NCBI RefSeq assembly: GCF_002204795.1
Contig: NZ_NIXO01000019.1
Location: 36,988 to 100,987 of the forward strand
Origin: Pseudomonas sp. K2I15
GTDB lineage: Bacteria > Pseudomonadota > Gammaproteobacteria > Pseudomonadales > Pseudomonadaceae
Direction: 5' to 3'
Length of the DNA stretch: 64,000 bases
Under the pieces are notes generated by a model. The model did no database searches and had not been told where the DNA came from. It saw nothing but the letters and a program-made list of their open reading frames with translations. How positions within the stretch are numbered: position 1 is the first letter of the stretch; each line of letters starts with the position of its first letter. Below are positions 8,695 through 18,711 of the stretch, one piece after another. The translations under genes were made by a program, and so were the position numbers.

Positions 8695-9729
8695 ATGCTG
8701 ACTGTTTTTAGCGATTCTCATCGTTTGCACCATGGCACCGAACTCAAGGACGGCGTGCTCAAGCCGTCCTTCGAACAACCCAGCCGGGCCGACACGGTGC
8801 GTGACCGCGTCAGGCATGTGGGCCTTGGCGATATCATCGTGCCGCGCAAGTTTGACCGGGCCTGTTACGTCAACGCCCACAGCGAACGCTATGTGTCCTT
8901 CCTGGAAACCGCCTGGGCCGAATGGACCGCTATCGGCCGTGCCCATGACGCCTTGCCGCTGGTGTGGCCGGTGCGGGATTTGGCCAATGACCAGGTGCCG
9001 GAATTCATCGACGGCAAGCTCGGGTTTTTCGCGATGGACGCCGGCTCGCCAATCACCAGCACCACCTGGCAAGCGGTGAAGACCAGCGCCGACATCGCGC
9101 TCACCGGCCTGGCGTTGATCGATGAAGGCCACACCAGTGCCTTTGCCCTGTGCCGTCCACCCGGGCACCATGCCGCGCGGGAATACATGGGCGGTTATTG
9201 TTACCTGAATAATGCGGCCATCGCGGCGCAACAAGCGATCACCCAAGGGGCCAAGCGCGTCGCGGTGCTGGATGTGGACTTTCACCACGGCAACGGCACG
9301 CAGAACATTTTCTACGACCGTAGCGACGTGATGTTCGTCTCCCTGCATGGCGAGCCGGCAGTGTCGTATCCCTACTATTCGGGCTTCAGTGCCGAGCGCG
9401 GTGCAGGGGCGGGCGAGGGCTTCAACCTGAACTATCCGCTGGCGAAAAACACCGGTTGGAGCACCTACAAAGACGCGCTGCTCGACGCCTGTAATCAACT
9501 GCGAAAGTTCTCGCCAGAGGTGCTGGTGATTTCCCTCGGCGTCGACACCTTCAAGGACGATCCCATCAGTCATTTCCTGCTGGAAAGCCGCGACTTCCTG
9601 GGCATCGGCGAAATCATCGCCAGCGTGGGCGTGCCCACCCTGTTTGTGATGGAAGGCGGCTACATGGTCGATGAAATCGGCATCAATGCCGTCAACGTGC
9701 TGCATGGTTTCGAGAACAAACAAGCCTGA
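8695..9729 (+). CDS. acetylpolyamine amidohydrolase (histone-deacetylase family)
   Basis: A 344-residue Zn-dependent deacetylase. With the start at 8695 the catalytic residues fall on the published numbering of Mycoplana ramosa acetylpolyamine amidohydrolase: His158-His159 (RPPGHHAA), metal ligands Asp195, His197 (DVDFHHGNG) and Asp284 (SLGVDTFKDD), and Tyr323 (EGGYMVDE). This agreement supports this start over the ATG nine bases upstream. The enzyme should remove acetyl groups from acetylputrescine, acetylcadaverine or acetylspermidine in the cytoplasm. It diverges from an Lrp regulator and is followed by an amino-acid permease and an OprD porin. Confidence 0.92.
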   Translation: MLTVFSDSHRLHHGTELKDGVLKPSFEQPSRADTVRDRVRHVGLGDIIVPRKFDRACYVNAHSERYVSFLETAWAEWTAIGRAHDALPLVWPVRDLANDQVPEFIDGKLGFFAMDAGSPITSTTWQAVKTSADIALTGLALIDEGHTSAFALCRPPGHHAAREYMGGYCYLNNAAIAAQQAITQGAKRVAVLDVDFHHGNGTQNIFYDRSDVMFVSLHGEPAVSYPYYSGFSAERGAGAGEGFNLNYPLAKNTGWSTYKDALLDACNQLRKFSPEVLVISLGVDTFKDDPISHFLLESRDFLGIGEIIASVGVPTLFVMEGGYMVDEIGINAVNVLHGFENKQA

Positions 9730-9807
9730 TTCCCACGCCATACCAACAACAAGAAACGCCTGACTTTTTTTCTGCCAAAACTCAAAAACATAACAAGAGG
9801 TTTTGTG

Positions 9808-11217
9808 ATGAAAACAACCGCGCCCGGGCTTATTGAAAAGCCCGCTTTGCAACGCACCCTCAGCAACCGACATATTCAACTGATGGCCATGGGCGGTGCG
9901 ATTGGCACCGGCCTGTTTATGGGCTCGGGCAAGATCATTGCGCTGTCGGGTACCTCGATCATCCTGATCTACATGATCATCGGGCTGTTCGTGTATTTCG
10001 TGATGCGCGCCATGGGCGAGCTGCTGTTATCCAACCTGAACTTCAAGAGCTTCGCCGACTTTGCCGGTGCTTACCTGGGGCCGCGTGCGGCGTTTTTTCT
10101 CGGCTGGTCGTATTGGCTGAGCTGGAGCGTGGCGGTGGTGGGTGATGCGGTGGTGGTGGGGGGCTTTTTCCAGTATTGGTTCCCGGACGTGCCCGCGTGG
10201 ATCCCGGCGATTGCGATGTTGCTCACCCTGTTTGCCTTGAGTGTGCTGACGGTGCGGCTGTTCGGTGAGGTGGAGTTCTGGTTTGCGATCATCAAGATCA
10301 TCGCCGTGGTGACGTTGATCGGCGTGAGCGTGGTGTTGATTGCCAGCTCGTTTGTGTCACCCACCGGCGTCACGGCTTCCCTGAGCCATTTGCTGGATAA
10401 GCAGGCAGCTTTCCCCAACGGGTTGTTCGGCTTCTTTGCCGGGTTTCAGATGGCGATCTTCTCGTTCGCCGGTACTGAATTGATCGGCACGGCGGCCGCT
10501 GAAACCCGTTCGCCAGAGAAGACGCTGCCCAAGGCGATCAACTCGATTCCGCTGCGGATCATTCTGTTTTACGTGCTGGCCCTGGCGTGCATCATCGCCG
10601 TGACGTCGTGGCAGCAGGTGTCGCCCAGCAAGAGTCCGTTTGTTGAACTGTTCCTGGTGGCGGGCTTTCCTGCGGCGGCAGGGATTGTGAATTTCGTGGT
10701 GCTGACGTCGGCGGCTTCGTCGGCCAACAGCGGGGTGTTTTCGGCCAGTCGCATGTTGTTTGGCCTGGCGGACTTGGGCGACGCACCGGGAATTTTCCGG
10801 CGTCTGTCGAGAAGCAGTGTGCCGTTTATCAGCCTGGCGTTTACCACCTTCCTGATGCTGCTCGGCTTATTGCTGCTGTTTATAGTCCCGGAAGTGATGA
10901 CGGCCTTTACCATCGTCTCGACCGTTTCGGCGATTCTGGTGATCTTTACCTGGTCGACCATCCTGGCGTCCTACATCGCCTACCGTAAAAAGCGACCGGA
11001 CCTGCATGAAAAATCGCTGTACAAAATGCCGGGTGGCGTACCAATGGCATGGGTGTCCCTGGCGTTCATGGCGTTTGTTTTGTGCCTACTGGCACTTCGC
11101 CCAGACACACGTTTGGCGCTCTGTGCGATGCCTGCGTGGTTTGTATGGCTGGCAGTTGCCTACCAGTTTTCGCATTTTCGCGGCAGATTCCAGGCCAATC
11201 AGGGCAGAGCGCTCTAA
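9808..11217 (+). CDS. APC-family amino-acid permease (CycA/AnsP-like)
   Basis: A 469-residue inner-membrane transporter with the 12-helix amino-acid/polyamine/organocation fold. The N terminus LQRTLSNRHIQLMAMGGAIGTGLFMGSG is the classic AAT signature of CycA, AnsP, GabP and ProY. It is preceded by AAGAGG seven bases before the ATG. Its closest named relatives by eye are D-serine/D-alanine/glycine permeases, but substrate within this family cannot be fixed by reading. It lies 78 bases after the amidohydrolase in the same direction, so the two could form an operon. A strong terminator follows. Confidence 0.92.
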   Translation: MKTTAPGLIEKPALQRTLSNRHIQLMAMGGAIGTGLFMGSGKIIALSGTSIILIYMIIGLFVYFVMRAMGELLLSNLNFKSFADFAGAYLGPRAAFFLGWSYWLSWSVAVVGDAVVVGGFFQYWFPDVPAWIPAIAMLLTLFALSVLTVRLFGEVEFWFAIIKIIAVVTLIGVSVVLIASSFVSPTGVTASLSHLLDKQAAFPNGLFGFFAGFQMAIFSFAGTELIGTAAAETRSPEKTLPKAINSIPLRIILFYVLALACIIAVTSWQQVSPSKSPFVELFLVAGFPAAAGIVNFVVLTSAASSANSGVFSASRMLFGLADLGDAPGIFRRLSRSSVPFISLAFTTFLMLLGLLLLFIVPEVMTAFTIVSTVSAILVIFTWSTILASYIAYRKKRPDLHEKSLYKMPGGVPMAWVSLAFMAFVLCLLALRPDTRLALCAMPAWFVWLAVAYQFSHFRGRFQANQGRAL

Positions 11218-11246
11218 TAGCCTGCATACAACTTCAGGTTCCTGAA

Positions 11247-11292
11247 CCGTCAAAAAAGGCCGTCTTGTACGGCCTTTTCATGACGGTTTTTT
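11247..11292 (+). terminator. intrinsic terminator after the permease
   Basis: A long interrupted stem (CCGTCA at 11247-11252 with TGACGG at 11281-11286, inner AAAAGGCCGT at 11254-11263 with ACGGCCTTTT at 11269-11278) is followed directly by six T residues. Confidence 0.9.
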
Positions 11293-11421
11293 CATTGTCA
11301 CATGACAAAAATTTCACATTCCCAGCCATAAGCCCCATGCCACAATCCGCAGCGTTTGCAGGGCTGCAACGGTATTCGCTCGAAGGACAGTAAAAAAATA
11401 ATGTTCACAGGGGCGCAGTAA

Positions 11422-12831
11422 ATGAAACTCTCTACATTAGCTTTGGCTATCACCGCGGCTGTCCTCGCACAACACGCCAGTGCAGATGACTTTGGTCTTG
11501 GCTCACTCGGCACGGGTAACGGTCATAGTGGCTTCCTCGAAGACAGTCACGCTTCGATCAGTTCGCGCACCATGTACTACAATGCCGACGTTCACTCCGG
11601 CACCGCGAACGACCTGCGCGAAACGGCTACAGCGCTGCGCTTCGACTACAAATCCGGTTACACCCAAGGCATCTTAGGCGTGGGTTTTGACGTGATGGCT
11701 TTTGGCGCCTTGCGTCTGGACGGTGGCGATGGCCACGCAGCGGGTAATGGCCTGACGGGTAACGGCAACAGCTTCTTTCCGGTCAAGAACAATGGCACCG
11801 AGCCTGCTGACAGCTTCGGTCGCGCAGCCGGTAACGTTAAATTCCGTATTTCCCAGACCGAATTGCACGTGGGCGGTGGCTTGGCCCCGATCCTGCCTAT
11901 CCTGGTGTCCAACGACAGCCGTGTGGCCCCGCAAACCTTTGACGGCGGCATCCTGACCTCCAAGGACATTCCTAACGTCACCTTCACGGGCGGCGAGTTG
12001 AACAAGGCCGAAGGTCGTGCATCGAGTAACTCCACTGGCTTGAGCGTCGCCGGTGCCACTCGCGACAGCGACAGCTTCCGTTTCGGTGGTGTTGACTACC
12101 AGCCGTTTGGTTCTTCCGACAACGTCATCGCTAAAAACCTGACGCTGCAGTACTACTACGCCGACCTGGAAGACTTCTACAAACAGAACTATTTCGGCTT
12201 GGTGCACGTACTGCCGTTGGGCAATGACCAATCGTTCAAAACCGACCTGCGCTATTTCGACAGCACCAGCGACGGTAAAAACGGCTCGGCTGGCTACGCG
12301 TTCAACAACAACGGCGGCTATGCCAAGCATGCCGGTGAAGTCGACAACAAAACCTACAGTGCTGCCTTCACCTACCAGTTGGGCGGCAGCCAGTTGATGC
12401 TCGGCCACATTGGTGTGAGTGACGACGGCGGCTTCGTCTGGGTGAACCAGGGCAGCATCGCCGACCCAACCGCGCAAGGCGCGGCCGGCTCCGACTTCTA
12501 CCTGTTCACCGACGCCGTGGTTGGCCAGTTCTCCCGTGCGGGCGAGCAAGTCAATTTCGGCCAGTACCTGTATGACTTCAGAACCCTGGTGCCTGGTCTG
12601 AAAGCCTCGATTGCCTACCTCAACGGTAGCGACATCAAGTCCAAGGTTGCCGGTGGCAGCGATCAGTCGGAGCGCGAAACCGATTTCCGTCTTGATTACG
12701 TCGTGCAAGCAGGCCCGCTGAAAGGCTTCGGTACCACCTTGCGTACCGGTAGCTACCACGGCCACAACACCGGCACTGCTGATCAGGATCAAACCCGCCT
12801 GATCTTGAACTACACCTACGCGATCTTTTAA
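11422..12831 (+). CDS. OprD-family outer-membrane porin
   Basis: A 469-residue porin of usual OprD length. Residues 1-21 are the signal peptide (MKLSTLALAITAAVLAQHASA), followed by FLEDSHASISSRTMYYNAD, the characteristic first strands of OprD/OpdK channels, and alternating beta-strand pattern to a C-terminal aromatic residue (LILNYTYAIF) recognised by the BAM machinery. OprD channels take up basic amino acids, dipeptides or small carboxylates. It has its own upstream region after the permease terminator and a strong terminator behind it, so it is probably monocistronic. Its position next to the permease and amidohydrolase suggests a joint uptake route, which is inference. Confidence 0.94.
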   Translation: MKLSTLALAITAAVLAQHASADDFGLGSLGTGNGHSGFLEDSHASISSRTMYYNADVHSGTANDLRETATALRFDYKSGYTQGILGVGFDVMAFGALRLDGGDGHAAGNGLTGNGNSFFPVKNNGTEPADSFGRAAGNVKFRISQTELHVGGGLAPILPILVSNDSRVAPQTFDGGILTSKDIPNVTFTGGELNKAEGRASSNSTGLSVAGATRDSDSFRFGGVDYQPFGSSDNVIAKNLTLQYYYADLEDFYKQNYFGLVHVLPLGNDQSFKTDLRYFDSTSDGKNGSAGYAFNNNGGYAKHAGEVDNKTYSAAFTYQLGGSQLMLGHIGVSDDGGFVWVNQGSIADPTAQGAAGSDFYLFTDAVVGQFSRAGEQVNFGQYLYDFRTLVPGLKASIAYLNGSDIKSKVAGGSDQSERETDFRLDYVVQAGPLKGFGTTLRTGSYHGHNTGTADQDQTRLILNYTYAIF

Positions 12832-12857
12832 TAAGCCGCCTGGAAACGTTCCAAGTG

Positions 12858-12883
12858 AAGGCCGCCTACGGGCGGCCTTTTTC
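12858..12883 (+). terminator. intrinsic terminator after the OprD-family porin
   Basis: Stem AAGGCCGCC (12858-12866) and GGCGGCCTT (12871-12879) with a four-base loop, ending in TTTTT. It also lies at the 3' end of the convergent hydrolase gene. Confidence 0.9.
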
Positions 12884-12884
12884 A

Positions 12885-13937
12885 TTACAAATGGTCCGCA
12901 TCAATCACCGCCTTGGCAAAGGCTTGCGGAGCTTCCTGCGGCAGGTTGTGGCCAACGCCGCCGGTGATCAATCGGTATTCATACTTGCCGGTAAAGCGCT
13001 TGGCGTAGTCTTCTGCCGCCGGGTGTGGTGCGCCGTTGGCGTCGCCTTCCATCGTGATGGTGGGCACGCTGATGGACGGGGCAGTGGCGAGTTTCTGTTC
13101 CAGTGCAGCGTATTTTTTCTCGCCCTGGATCAGGCCCAGGCGCCAGCGGTAGTTGAAGACCGACACGGCGACGTGGTCGGGGTTGTCCAGGCCCTTGGCG
13201 CTGCGGTCGAAGGTGGCGTCGTCAAACGCCCATTTCGGCGAGGCGATTTGCCAGATCAATTTGGCAAAGTCGTGGGTGTTTTTTGCATAGCCGGCGGCGC
13301 CGCGTTCGGTGGCGAAGTAGAACTGGTACCACCATTGCAACTCGGCCTTGGGCGGCAGTGGGTTTTTACCGGCAGCCTGGTTGCCGATCAGATAGCCGCT
13401 GACCGATACCAGTGCCTTAACCCGCTCAGGCCACAACGCCGAGACGATGTCGGCGGTGCGTGCGCCCCAGTCGTAGCCGCCGAGCACGGCGTGTTTGATC
13501 TTCAGTGCGTCCATGAAATCGATCAGGTCGACGGCGAGTGCGGCCGGTTGGCCGTTGCGCAGGGTCTTGGCCGACAGGAAGTGTGTGTCGCCGTAGCCGC
13601 GGGCGTAAGGCACCAGCACCCGGTAGCCTTGAGCGGCCAGCAGCGGCGCTACCTCGGCATAGCTGTCAATGTCGTAGGGCCAGCCGTGCAGCAGGACCAC
13701 CACCGGGCCATCGGCCGGGCCGACTTCGGCGTAGGCCACGTCCAGCAAGCCGGCCTTCACATGCTTCAGCGCACCGAATGCGCTGTGGGTGCTCGCGCTG
13801 GCGACCGCTGGCGCTTGAACGGTTTGTGCACCGGCAACGCCGAGGGCACCGAACTGCAACAGCGCAAAGGCCAGCAGCGACGCGCCGATAAGGCGGCGGG
13901 GCTTGAAGCCGTGTGGGGTGTTCAATTGAGTGTGCAT
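12885..13937 (-). CDS. exported alpha/beta hydrolase, epoxide-hydrolase-like
   Basis: A 350-residue enzyme with an N-terminal signal sequence (basic start, hydrophobic stretch about residues 15-37, cleavage near GAQT). The nucleophile elbow is GGYDWGAR with Asp156 in place of the usual Ser, and the oxyanion motif is HGWPYD, which together mark epoxide hydrolases and haloalkane dehalogenases. The catalytic His is in GGVGHNLPQEAP near the end. The cap region is rich in Trp and Tyr (LQWWYQFYFATERG). A periplasmic epoxide hydrolase of the soluble-EH-like family is the best guess. A perfect inverted repeat lies about 100 bases upstream. Confidence 0.87.
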   Translation of the reverse strand: MHTQLNTPHGFKPRRLIGASLLAFALLQFGALGVAGAQTVQAPAVASASTHSAFGALKHVKAGLLDVAYAEVGPADGPVVVLLHGWPYDIDSYAEVAPLLAAQGYRVLVPYARGYGDTHFLSAKTLRNGQPAALAVDLIDFMDALKIKHAVLGGYDWGARTADIVSALWPERVKALVSVSGYLIGNQAAGKNPLPPKAELQWWYQFYFATERGAAGYAKNTHDFAKLIWQIASPKWAFDDATFDRSAKGLDNPDHVAVSVFNYRWRLGLIQGEKKYAALEQKLATAPSISVPTITMEGDANGAPHPAAEDYAKRFTGKYEYRLITGGVGHNLPQEAPQAFAKAVIDADHL

Positions 13938-14029
13938 GGTGAGCCTCCAGCGGCGGGTTGTGTGCCTGGCTCACAGTTGAACGTAGTTGTGTATCCGGCC
14001 TGTTTCGAGAAAACCGTTGGGTTAAAGCT

Positions 14030-14068
14030 TATGTATCGCAGGGTGGCTTGGACACACTGCGATACATA
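14030..14068. promoter_or_regulatory. 12-base perfect inverted repeat
   Basis: TATGTATCGCAG (14030-14041) and CTGCGATACATA (14057-14068) are perfect complements around a 15-base spacer. The repeat sits directly behind the stop of the GNAT gene and upstream of the hydrolase, both on the minus strand. It lacks a T-tract, so it may be an operator for the hydrolase gene or an mRNA 3'-end stem-loop. Confidence 0.5.
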
Positions 14069-14070
14069 GG

Positions 14071-14598
14071 TCAGGGGGCTCGGGTGGCGACATACACCAG
14101 GCTCGGCGCTTGACCGGGCACATCGTCCAGTTCGTCGACACGTTGCATGCCGATTTTCTCCAATACGTTGATTGACGCCTGGTGCGCCGGGCGGACCACG
14201 CCGTACACCTGCGGCTGGTCCAGCTCGACAAAGCCAAATTGCAACGCAGCCCTGGCAAGCTCTGTCGCAAAGCCCTTGCCCCAGGCGCTGGTCGCGAAGC
14301 GGTAGCCCAGGTTGATCCGTTCAGCCTCGTTGTAGTTGTACAACGTGATGCCACCAAAGCCGATCACGCACTCTGGCGCCTCTCGGGTTGCAATCGCCCA
14401 TTGGCCAAAGCCATGTTCTGCCCAGTGTTTGAGCCAGCGATCCAGGGCGGTTTTGGCTTGGTGCAGGTCGGCCAAGGGCCCCGCCGGGTTGTAGCGGTTG
14501 GTCTCGGGGTCGCCATAGATGGCGAATACACTGGCCACATCGTCGACCGTTGGGTTCCTGAGGATCAATCGTGAAGTGTTTATTGGGCGGGTATTCAT
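14071..14598 (-). CDS. GNAT-family N-acetyltransferase (RimJ/RimL type)
   Basis: A 175-residue single-domain acetyltransferase. It starts MNTRPINTSRLILRNPTVDD, the usual RimJ/RimL-like opening (TxRLxLR), and has the acetyl-CoA binding segment around LGYRFATSAWGKGFATELAR followed by VYGVVRPAHQASINVLEKIGMQR. The family acetylates protein N termini or small amines; the substrate here is unknown. It diverges from the diguanylate cyclase gene. Confidence 0.9.
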   Translation of the reverse strand: MNTRPINTSRLILRNPTVDDVASVFAIYGDPETNRYNPAGPLADLHQAKTALDRWLKHWAEHGFGQWAIATREAPECVIGFGGITLYNYNEAERINLGYRFATSAWGKGFATELARAALQFGFVELDQPQVYGVVRPAHQASINVLEKIGMQRVDELDDVPGQAPSLVYVATRAP

Positions 14599-14748
14599 GG
14601 ATAGGCTCTGATCCTTGGAGCGAGAGAGAAGGTGTTCGCCTATATTTATCCTGCTTTCGGCGCTCTAGCACGCTTGATTCAGTTGTTAGGGGTACTGGCA
14701 GGATGCCACAATGGCACTTTGTCGCGGCAGTATGATCAGGCGGACCAA

Positions 14749-15876
14749 ATGAATGGCCTTGGGCGTGGGCAGGACCAGGATTGCTTCATCGAGGAGCAGG
14801 TACGAACAGATCGACTGCATCAACTGTTTCGTCAGTCGTTTGCGGCCATTTTTGGCAGTTATATGGCGGCAGCAATGCTGTGCTGGCTGTGTTGGGAGCG
14901 TTTCGATCACCGGGTGATGCTGGTGTGGCTGGTGGTATTGGCGGGCACATCGTTGCTGCGTATCTCGATGTTCATGGCCTGGTTTCGCTGCCCCAACAGT
15001 GACCGTACCCCCGCGCGCTGGGAGCGTCGCTACTGGCTGACGCTGATGTTGTCCGCCGGTGTGTGGGGCGCCGGCGCCCTGGCGTTGATGCCCACCGACG
15101 ACCGGCTGTCCCAGGCCCTCATCATGCTGTTTACCGTGGGCATGTCCGTCAGCGCGGTCTCGTGTTATTCGGCTTATCGCTATATGACGCTGGTGTCCAT
15201 GGCGCTGGTTCTGATGCCATGCACCCTGTGGTTGCTGTTTCAGCCGTCACCGATGCAAGTGGGCGTAGGCCTGGCAGTCCTGGTGTTTTCATCGTTCGTG
15301 GTGAGCGCCACGCGCAAGCTGTCCGACGCCCTGGAAAAGGCCTTTCGCCTGACCCGGCAAATGGAACGTGCCCACAATATCTCCACCCGCGCCGCACAAA
15401 CCGATGAACTCACCGGCCTGATGAACCGCCGCGCGTTCTTCGAACATGCGCAGTTGCTCTACGAGCAGTGTCGCCATAACCAGCAGCCGTTGTGCGCGTT
15501 GATGATGGACATGGACCACTTCAAAAACATCAATGACACCTACGGCCACCAGGCCGGCGACCAGGTGCTGCGGCAGATCGGCGGGGTGATCAGCGCGTCG
15601 TTTCGCCAGGCTGATGTGTACGGGCGACTAGGGGGCGAGGAGTTTGCGGTGTTGTTGCCCGATACTTCGCTTGAGACCGGGCGGGACATCGCCGAGCAGT
15701 TGGTCAAGGCCATCGCCGGGCTGACCAGCGAACCGGTCCATGGGCTCACAGCGAGCCTCGGCGTTGCCTGGGCCCGCGCGGTGGATCAAGACCTGCACGG
15801 CTTGATGAACACCGCCGACAAGGCCCTGTACCGCGCCAAAGCCCTGGGGCGTAATCAGGTGGCCGTGGCGGAGTAG
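14749..15876 (+). CDS. membrane-anchored diguanylate cyclase (GGDEF)
   Basis: A 375-residue c-di-GMP synthase. An N-terminal sensor of about 190 residues has five or six hydrophobic helices (for example SYMAAAMLCWLCWE and MLVWLVVLAGTSLLRI), followed by a short helical linker and a GGDEF domain. The active site is GGEEF at residues 295-299 within GRLGGEEFAVLLPD, so the enzyme should be active. The inhibitory I-site RxxD is present as RQAD (286-289), five residues upstream, indicating product feedback. The start at 14749 is the first that leaves the sensor intact without an implausible upstream Cys-rich tail; no strong ribosome site is seen. It faces a hybrid histidine kinase tail to tail. Confidence 0.9.
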   Translation: MNGLGRGQDQDCFIEEQVRTDRLHQLFRQSFAAIFGSYMAAAMLCWLCWERFDHRVMLVWLVVLAGTSLLRISMFMAWFRCPNSDRTPARWERRYWLTLMLSAGVWGAGALALMPTDDRLSQALIMLFTVGMSVSAVSCYSAYRYMTLVSMALVLMPCTLWLLFQPSPMQVGVGLAVLVFSSFVVSATRKLSDALEKAFRLTRQMERAHNISTRAAQTDELTGLMNRRAFFEHAQLLYEQCRHNQQPLCALMMDMDHFKNINDTYGHQAGDQVLRQIGGVISASFRQADVYGRLGGEEFAVLLPDTSLETGRDIAEQLVKAIAGLTSEPVHGLTASLGVAWARAVDQDLHGLMNTADKALYRAKALGRNQVAVAE

Positions 15877-15879
15877 GGC

Positions 15880-17556
<1,677 letters not shown>

Positions 17557-17775
17557 TCGGTGAACGCCTTCTTTGCCACGGTTTGCTGAAGTTGGGATGC
17601 CAAGCTACAGACACCCCTGGACCCAGCCAGTTCAGCGGGATTATCCACTAGATGGCAATTTAATGTCGCCACCCAATAATGACCCGGCAAAACCGCCTTC
17701 AAACCACGGTGATCGCGACCGTCAGGGGCGCAGCGCCTCATGGTGTGCCGCGTCGGAGCGAAGATACGTTGACCG

Positions 17776-18630
17776 TTATTGCTGCACGCCAAACAACCCG
17801 GTCCAGTAGATGCCTGCATCACTCTTCGGGTCCATGGCATAGGCGGCGCCCATTTCACGGAACTGCGGGTTCATCAGGTTGGCGCAGTGCCCGGGGCTGG
17901 CGAGCCAGCCGTCGACCACTTTGCGTGGAGTGTCCATGCCGGCGGCGATGTTCTCGCCGATCTGCTGGCCGATGTAGCCCGCCAGCTCAGCCCGGTCGCC
18001 CGGGGTGCGGCCATCGTGGTCCAAGTGATCAAAGAAGTTGCCGTTGGCCATGTTGCGGGCGTGGCCGGCGGCGGCGGCGGCGAGTTCTTCGTTCCAGCTC
18101 AGCGGCGTGGTGGCGGCAAACGCCTGGCCGCCGCACTGGCGGGGTTGTTGGCGGGCGGCGTTGATGATGTCGAGCACCTTCTTGCCTTCGGTCTGGGTCT
18201 CGCCCAGGCCGCTGGTCAGCAGCGGGCGGGCCAGCACAATGCGCCAGTCCTGGCCGTTGTTGCTCACGCCGATATCAATGAACTGCGGGTCGAGCACCAC
18301 CCGGCAAAAACTTTCGCGCACGGCTTTCATGGCGGCTTCGGCGTTCTTGGGCCCGCTCAGGCTGATGGCCTGGACGTTGACCATTGGGTACGCGGCCCGC
18401 GCCAACGCCTGCTGCAAATCGCCGACACTGTTGACCGGCAACACCAGGCGCGTGTCGCTGGCCAGTGGTGGCAATTCCTGGGAACCCTGGTTGCCGCAGC
18501 GCTGAACCTGGCTGCGGTATTGATTGATCGAGTCGACCAACAGGCTTTCTTCACCCGCCTGCGCCTGGGCGCTGAACACCAGACTGGCGGCCAGCGTCGT
18601 AAGACCCATCATCAATGACAGAACGCGCAT
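17776..18630 (-). CDS. secreted CAP-domain (SCP/PR-1) protein
   Basis: A 284-residue exported protein. The start at 18630 follows an AAGGGA site and yields a signal peptide (MRVLSLMMGLTTLAASLVFSAQAQA). The CAP domain occupies the C-terminal half: WNEELAAAAAGHARNMANGN, FDHLDHDGRTPGDRAELAGY, GENIAAG and LASPGHCANLMNPQFREMGAAY carry the conserved His, Glu and Asn residues of bacterial YkwD-like proteins. The N-terminal half has no domain I recognise. The role of bacterial CAP proteins is largely unknown. Confidence 0.88.
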   Translation of the reverse strand: MRVLSLMMGLTTLAASLVFSAQAQAGEESLLVDSINQYRSQVQRCGNQGSQELPPLASDTRLVLPVNSVGDLQQALARAAYPMVNVQAISLSGPKNAEAAMKAVRESFCRVVLDPQFIDIGVSNNGQDWRIVLARPLLTSGLGETQTEGKKVLDIINAARQQPRQCGGQAFAATTPLSWNEELAAAAAGHARNMANGNFFDHLDHDGRTPGDRAELAGYIGQQIGENIAAGMDTPRKVVDGWLASPGHCANLMNPQFREMGAAYAMDPKSDAGIYWTGLFGVQQ

Positions 18631-18711
18631 GGACGTTTCCCTTGAGCTTGAAAGTGCCCATGATGCGCGATGAAGGGGCATCCATGCACCCGTTGGTCCG
18701 AACTTTCTCCC

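Noticed and set aside
17557..17775. Gap between the histidine kinase and the CAP-protein gene as a hidden gene or RNA
   Set aside because: Short frames here lack ribosome sites and codon bias, and no convincing hairpin or REP was found; I see nothing definable in it.
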